NCBI GenBank assembly: GCA_030064795.1 | Contig: JASJEI010000291.1 | Location: 1-14,795, forward strand | Length of the DNA: 14,795 bases | From: Pleurocapsa sp. MO_226.B13 | GTDB taxonomy: Bacteria; Cyanobacteriota; Cyanobacteriia; Cyanobacteriales; Xenococcaceae | Reading direction: 5' to 3' | Part shown: piece after piece, positions 12,403-14,795 of the stretch | Position numbering within the stretch: position 1 is the stretch's first letter | How the letters are laid out: every line of letters begins with the position of its first letter | The notes under the pieces: model-generated | Told to the model about the DNA's origin: nothing | The model's input: only the letters and a program-made list of their open reading frames with translations | The model's database searches: none | Position numbers and translations under genes: made by a program

Positions 12403-12832
12403 ATGTCTGCATCACAACCAACTGATTTAACACTAGATAAAGCTTTAAAAATCTTAAAGTCTTACGATTGTGCCAAGCCTACTGATACTGAGGTGTTAGT
12501 AGAACCAGAACAACTCCGCAATAGCTTATTGTTGGTAACGAGTTGATCGTCCTCACAAAATTTGGGGATTTGCTTGAAATGATTTTCAGCAAGGTTTTGC
12601 TGCCTTAGCTAGTTATCTAGAGGCTTTAGGTTATCAAAGTAATTTGGAACAAGAGAATCTTTCTCAAAATTTATCACCAGTTTATCTGAAATTTAGTACT
12701 CAGAAAATGTCTTATTATTCATCTGAATATACAGGAGAATATCGAGGTGTTCTTGTTTCAATTCAAAGTGAAGATGACCTAATTGCTGGAACATACGGTC
12801 ACTTTCCTCTAGATCTGTTCGCGAATGATTAG
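12403..12832 (+). pseudogene. Frameshifted DUF1824-family gene remnant
   Basis: The ATG at 12403 opens a frame (MSASQPTDLTLDKALKIL...) that meets TGA at 12544, then still reads sensibly (QNLGIC) to 12573. A +1 frame change near 12573-12577, with another TGA at 12575, leads to NDFQQGFAALASYLEALGYQ and on to the end: PVYLKF, SSEYTGEYRGVLVS, GTYGHFPLDLF, stop at 12830-12832. The joined product resembles DUF1824, a small protein family I know only from cyanobacteria, function unknown. Two stops plus a frameshift make it a pseudogene. The family is usually chromosomal, so this may be a captured copy or show that the window joins a chromosome. Confidence 0.75.
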
Positions 12833-12899
12833 CAACCGTATTACTAAGATGGCTATAAAAGCAGTTACTGAGTATTTGAGTTTTTACTCAAATGAGTAA
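12825..12899 (+). pseudogene. Remnant of a ParG-like gene 3' end
   Basis: A 24-codon frame from ATG 12825 to TAA 12897-12899 encodes ITKMAIKAVTEYLS near its end, matching ITEVVIEAITEYLS of the ParG-like protein (11832-12056), and both end in NE-stop. The nucleotides also match (ACTGAGTATTTGAGT is identical in both). It overlaps the end of the DUF1824-like pseudogene. It is best read as a leftover from a duplication or recombination that involved the partition operon, not as a working gene. Confidence 0.65.
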
Positions 12900-12905
12900 A
12901 TAAGT
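12870..12905. promoter_or_regulatory. Second ACTC/GAGT box array (candidate partition site)
   Basis: GAGT at 12870, GAGT at 12878, ACTC at 12886 and GAGT at 12894 are each separated by a 4-bp AT spacer (ATTT, TTTT, AAAT), with a degenerate AAGT at 12902. This is the densest run of such boxes in the window and keeps an exact 8-bp period. It also forms the inverted repeat TTTACTCA-AA-TGAGTAAA (12883-12900). It would be a plausible binding array for the ParG-like protein, downstream of the par operon. Confidence 0.55.
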
Positions 12906-12982
12906 AATAGCATTTCACAATAACCATAGGCTACATACAATATTACGTATAAGATTATGTATTGTAAAACTTCATCTACAAT

Positions 12983-13014
12983 ATAGACAAACATAGACAA
13001 ACATAGTCTATAAT
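12983..13014 (+). promoter_or_regulatory. tnpA promoter, probably leaderless, overlapped by repeats
   Basis: A consensus -10 TATAAT (13009-13014) lies only 6 nt before the tnpA ATG, so transcription would start at or near the start codon. A -35-like TAGACA (12984-12989) is 19 bp upstream. ATAGACAAAC is repeated in tandem (12983-12992 and 12993-13002). ATAGAC (12993-12998) is inverted as GTCTAT (13006-13011) over the -10, a possible site for TnpA to bind and limit its own expression or mark the transposon end. Confidence 0.5.
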
Positions 13015-13020
13015 ACGGTA

Positions 13021-13581
13021 ATGAAGTTAAGTGATTATGCCAAACAGCAGGGAATAAGTTATCGCACCGCCCATCGTGCCTGGAAGCGGGGCGAACTCAA
13101 AGGCCGTCAGTTATCTACAGGCACGATTTTGATCGATACCGATTTGACCGTTGAGGGAGTTTTAATCTATGCCAGGGTTAGTAGTGCAGAAAATCGTTCT
13201 AACCTTGATTCTCAAGCATTGCGAGTTGAAAAATACTGCATCGCTCGTGGTTACAGAATTGTGGGCATAGTTAAAGAAGTAGGTAGCGGTGTCAATGACT
13301 CACGTAAGAAGCTAATCAAAATGCTGCAACGCGATGATTACCATTTAATAGTTTGCGAACACAAAGATCGTCTGACTAGAGTAGGGTTTAACTACATCAA
13401 GGTTTTACTCAACCAGATGGGTAAAGATGTAGAGGTCATCAACGAGGCAAGAGAAGAAAAAGAAGATTTGATGTCAGATTTCATCTCCATTATTACTTCC
13501 TTTTGCGCCAGAATTTACGGCATGAGACGGCAGAAGCGAAAGACTGAGTGTATTATCGAATGCTTGGAGAGTGAAAAATGA
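13021..13581 (+). CDS. tnpA: IS607-family serine recombinase TnpA
   Basis: A 186-aa serine recombinase that cuts and rejoins DNA during IS607 transposition through a covalent phosphoserine link. Residues 1-30 (MKLSDYAKQQGISYRTAHRAWKRGELKG) form a MerR-type helix-turn-helix. The catalytic domain begins VLIYARVSS with nucleophile S54. The family motifs NLDSQ (61-65), EVGSGVNDSRKKLIKML and EHKDRLTRVG follow. Length and order are normal for the family, with the DNA-binding domain N-terminal as in IS607. No frameshift is seen, so it is probably active. Its TGA stop overlaps the tnpB ATG. Confidence 0.93.
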   Translation: MKLSDYAKQQGISYRTAHRAWKRGELKGRQLSTGTILIDTDLTVEGVLIYARVSSAENRSNLDSQALRVEKYCIARGYRIVGIVKEVGSGVNDSRKKLIKMLQRDDYHLIVCEHKDRLTRVGFNYIKVLLNQMGKDVEVINEAREEKEDLMSDFISIITSFCARIYGMRRQKRKTECIIECLESEK

Positions 13582-14795
13582 AGCTAGTTGAAAAACATTT
13601 AGTCAGACCGAGCAAGTCCTTTTTTTCAGAGCTCGATAAATTAGCTTTCCTCTCCAAAAATCTCTACAATTGTGCGATTTATCAATGTCGTCAGGCATTC
13701 TTTGCAGGTAGCAAGATCCCGACTTATAATCGGCTCTATCACTTGCTCAAAACAGGAATCGACTATCAAGCACTGCCAGCTAAGGTATCTCAATTAGTCA
13801 TTAAACAGGCAGTTAAGTGTTTTGATGATTACTTTGCTGCACTAAGATCTTATCGAGAAGATAGCGACAAATTCTTGGGCAAACCGAAGCTACCTAGATA
13901 CAAACATAAAACTGAAGGGAGGAATGTTCTGACCTATAATTATCAGGCGGTATCGAAAAAAGCTTTAAATCGAGGATTAATCCATCCTTCAGGCACGAGT
14001 TTTTTTGTACCTACTAAGGTTAGACAGGTTGATGAAGTCAGAATTGTTCCCAAAGGAGGCGTTTATGTAATTGAAGTTGTTTATACGGTAGAAGATGTTC
14101 CATCACTGGTAGAGGAAACACACACCAGGGTTGCGGGAATCGATTTGGGGATCGATAATTTAGCCTGTGCTACTTCTAACCTACCCGATTTTGAACCATT
14201 TGTTGTTTGTGGCAAAGCACTCAAGAGTGCCAATCGCTACTACAACAAAGTTAAAGCTCGGCTGCAAAAACTGCTGCCTTCTGCTCGTTATCGCTCAAAC
14301 CGTATTCAAAGATTAACTCGAAAGCGCAATAGCAAAGTGGATTATTACCTCCACACAGCTAGTCGATATATTGTCAATCGATTGCTTGAGAACCAGATTA
14401 CGCTGTTGGTAATTGGCAAAAACGACAATTGGAAACAGCAGGTAAATCTAGGCAGAAAAACCAATCAGTCATTTACGACTATTCCTCACGCAACATTTAT
14501 CGAACAGCTAGTGTATAAATGTCAACTTGTAGGAATAGAGGTTCAGACAGTTGGTGAAGCATATACTTCTAAATGCAGTTTTCTCGATCTAGAACCAATA
14601 ACCAAACAAGTTAGTTATTTGGGTAAAAGAGTCAAGAGAGGATTGTTCAAAAGTTTATCTGGTCGAGTTTATAATTGCGATCAAAATGGTAGTTTGAACA
14701 TTATCCGAAACGCAGTTGGCGATTCCTTGTTTGAAGGACAGTCAATAATGAGGCTTGTAGTTAGTCCTGTAAGGGTTAAACCTTATCAAGCTATG
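13578..14795 (+). CDS. tnpB: TnpB RNA-guided nuclease (partial at window end)
   Basis: An open frame of 406 codons with no stop to the window edge. TnpB proteins are RuvC-type nucleases guided by an omega RNA and are the ancestors of Cas12; they cut the empty donor site and help the transposon persist. RuvC-I is GIDLGIDNLA (187-196, D189). RuvC-III has D368 in CDQNGSLNII. At the RuvC-II place the sequence is VIGKNDNWKQ (278-287), without the usual glutamate; E327 just before AYTSKC may stand in, as proposed for rearranged TnpB groups. The zinc finger is reduced: C333 and C367 only. Most of the protein is present, and the C-terminus probably ends shortly beyond 14795. Confidence 0.9.
   Translation, partial: MKLVEKHLVRPSKSFFSELDKLAFLSKNLYNCAIYQCRQAFFAGSKIPTYNRLYHLLKTGIDYQALPAKVSQLVIKQAVKCFDDYFAALRSYREDSDKFLGKPKLPRYKHKTEGRNVLTYNYQAVSKKALNRGLIHPSGTSFFVPTKVRQVDEVRIVPKGGVYVIEVVYTVEDVPSLVEETHTRVAGIDLGIDNLACATSNLPDFEPFVVCGKALKSANRYYNKVKARLQKLLPSARYRSNRIQRLTRKRNSKVDYYLHTASRYIVNRLLENQITLLVIGKNDNWKQQVNLGRKTNQSFTTIPHATFIEQLVYKCQLVGIEVQTVGEAYTSKCSFLDLEPITKQVSYLGKRVKRGLFKSLSGRVYNCDQNGSLNIIRNAVGDSLFEGQSIMRLVVSPVRVKPYQAM

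Larger units (their letters stand above)
12906..14795 (+). mobile_element. IS607-family transposon (tnpA-tnpB), right end outside window
   Basis: A MerR-HTH serine recombinase gene (tnpA) overlaps a tnpB gene by an ATGA junction, the standard IS607 layout. These elements move through a circular intermediate with little target specificity and leave no inverted repeats, so the left boundary cannot be fixed from sequence; I place it between the partition-gene remnant (ends near 12905) and the tnpA promoter. The right end and any omega RNA lie beyond 14795. Confidence 0.85.

Overview
The window looks like part of a cyanobacterial plasmid or plasmid-derived accessory island. Three observations point to a cyanobacterium: low-GC coding sequence scattered with the HIP1 octamer GCGATCGC (near 2403, 4552, 9008, 9792, 11861 and 12277), a degraded copy of a gene that looks like the cyanobacterial DUF1824 family, and CHAT/NB-ARC/FGE-sulfatase proteins of the type abundant in multicellular cyanobacteria. 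A partition operon, a primase-helicase and a second helicase suggest a plasmid. No rRNA, tRNA or CRISPR array was seen.

Layout. (1) 1-546 is a leader without a convincing gene, ending in overlapping hairpins just before the first gene. (2) 568-5030 is a two-gene replication operon: a 903-aa primase/TOPRIM plus DUF3987 ATPase protein, then a RecD/Dda-like superfamily 1 helicase whose N-terminus resembles the C-terminal domain of cyanobacterial DnaX. (3) 5267-8854 is the most interesting part. A Phd/YefM-type antitoxin gene without a visible toxin diverges from a two-gene conflict module. Between them lies a perfect palindrome with two TGTACA cores. The module is a 124-aa EACC1-like protein overlapping a 991-aa CHAT protease, NB-ARC ATPase and FGE-sulfatase/C-type-lectin fusion. 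The last ~40 codons of that fusion carry the signature of a diversity-generating-retroelement (DGR) variable region. No reverse transcriptase or template repeat is in the window, so the DGR machinery would have to act from elsewhere. (4) 9110-9923 holds two overlapping small genes of unknown function; the second has a KTPEGKARSSQNALKHG motif. (5) 10002-10811 (minus) is a DNA-binding-type protein with an RHH-like N-terminus and a SAP-like C-terminus; its 3' end sits in a long palindromic repeat and repeated operator-like motifs lie upstream. (6) 11132-12056 is a ParF/ParG-type partition operon, preceded by ACTC boxes on an 8-bp period. (7) 12067-12198 (minus) is a 43-aa membrane microprotein that has a strong Shine-Dalgarno sequence. 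(8) 12403-12905 is a scar: a frameshifted DUF1824-like pseudogene, a remnant of the ParG-like gene's 3' end, and a second ACTC/GAGT array. (9) From about 12906 to the right edge is an IS607-family transposon: serine recombinase TnpA and TnpB, the latter open at the window end.

Working model. The replication and partition genes maintain the element. The CHAT-NB-ARC-lectin protein would be a sensor-executor: the diversified lectin face recognises a ligand, the NB-ARC ATPase acts as a switch, and the caspase-like CHAT domain acts on targets, helped by the EACC1-like partner. The antitoxin-like repressor is placed to control this operon. The domain calls and the variable-region pattern are read from sequence. 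The immune or self/non-self role is inferred.
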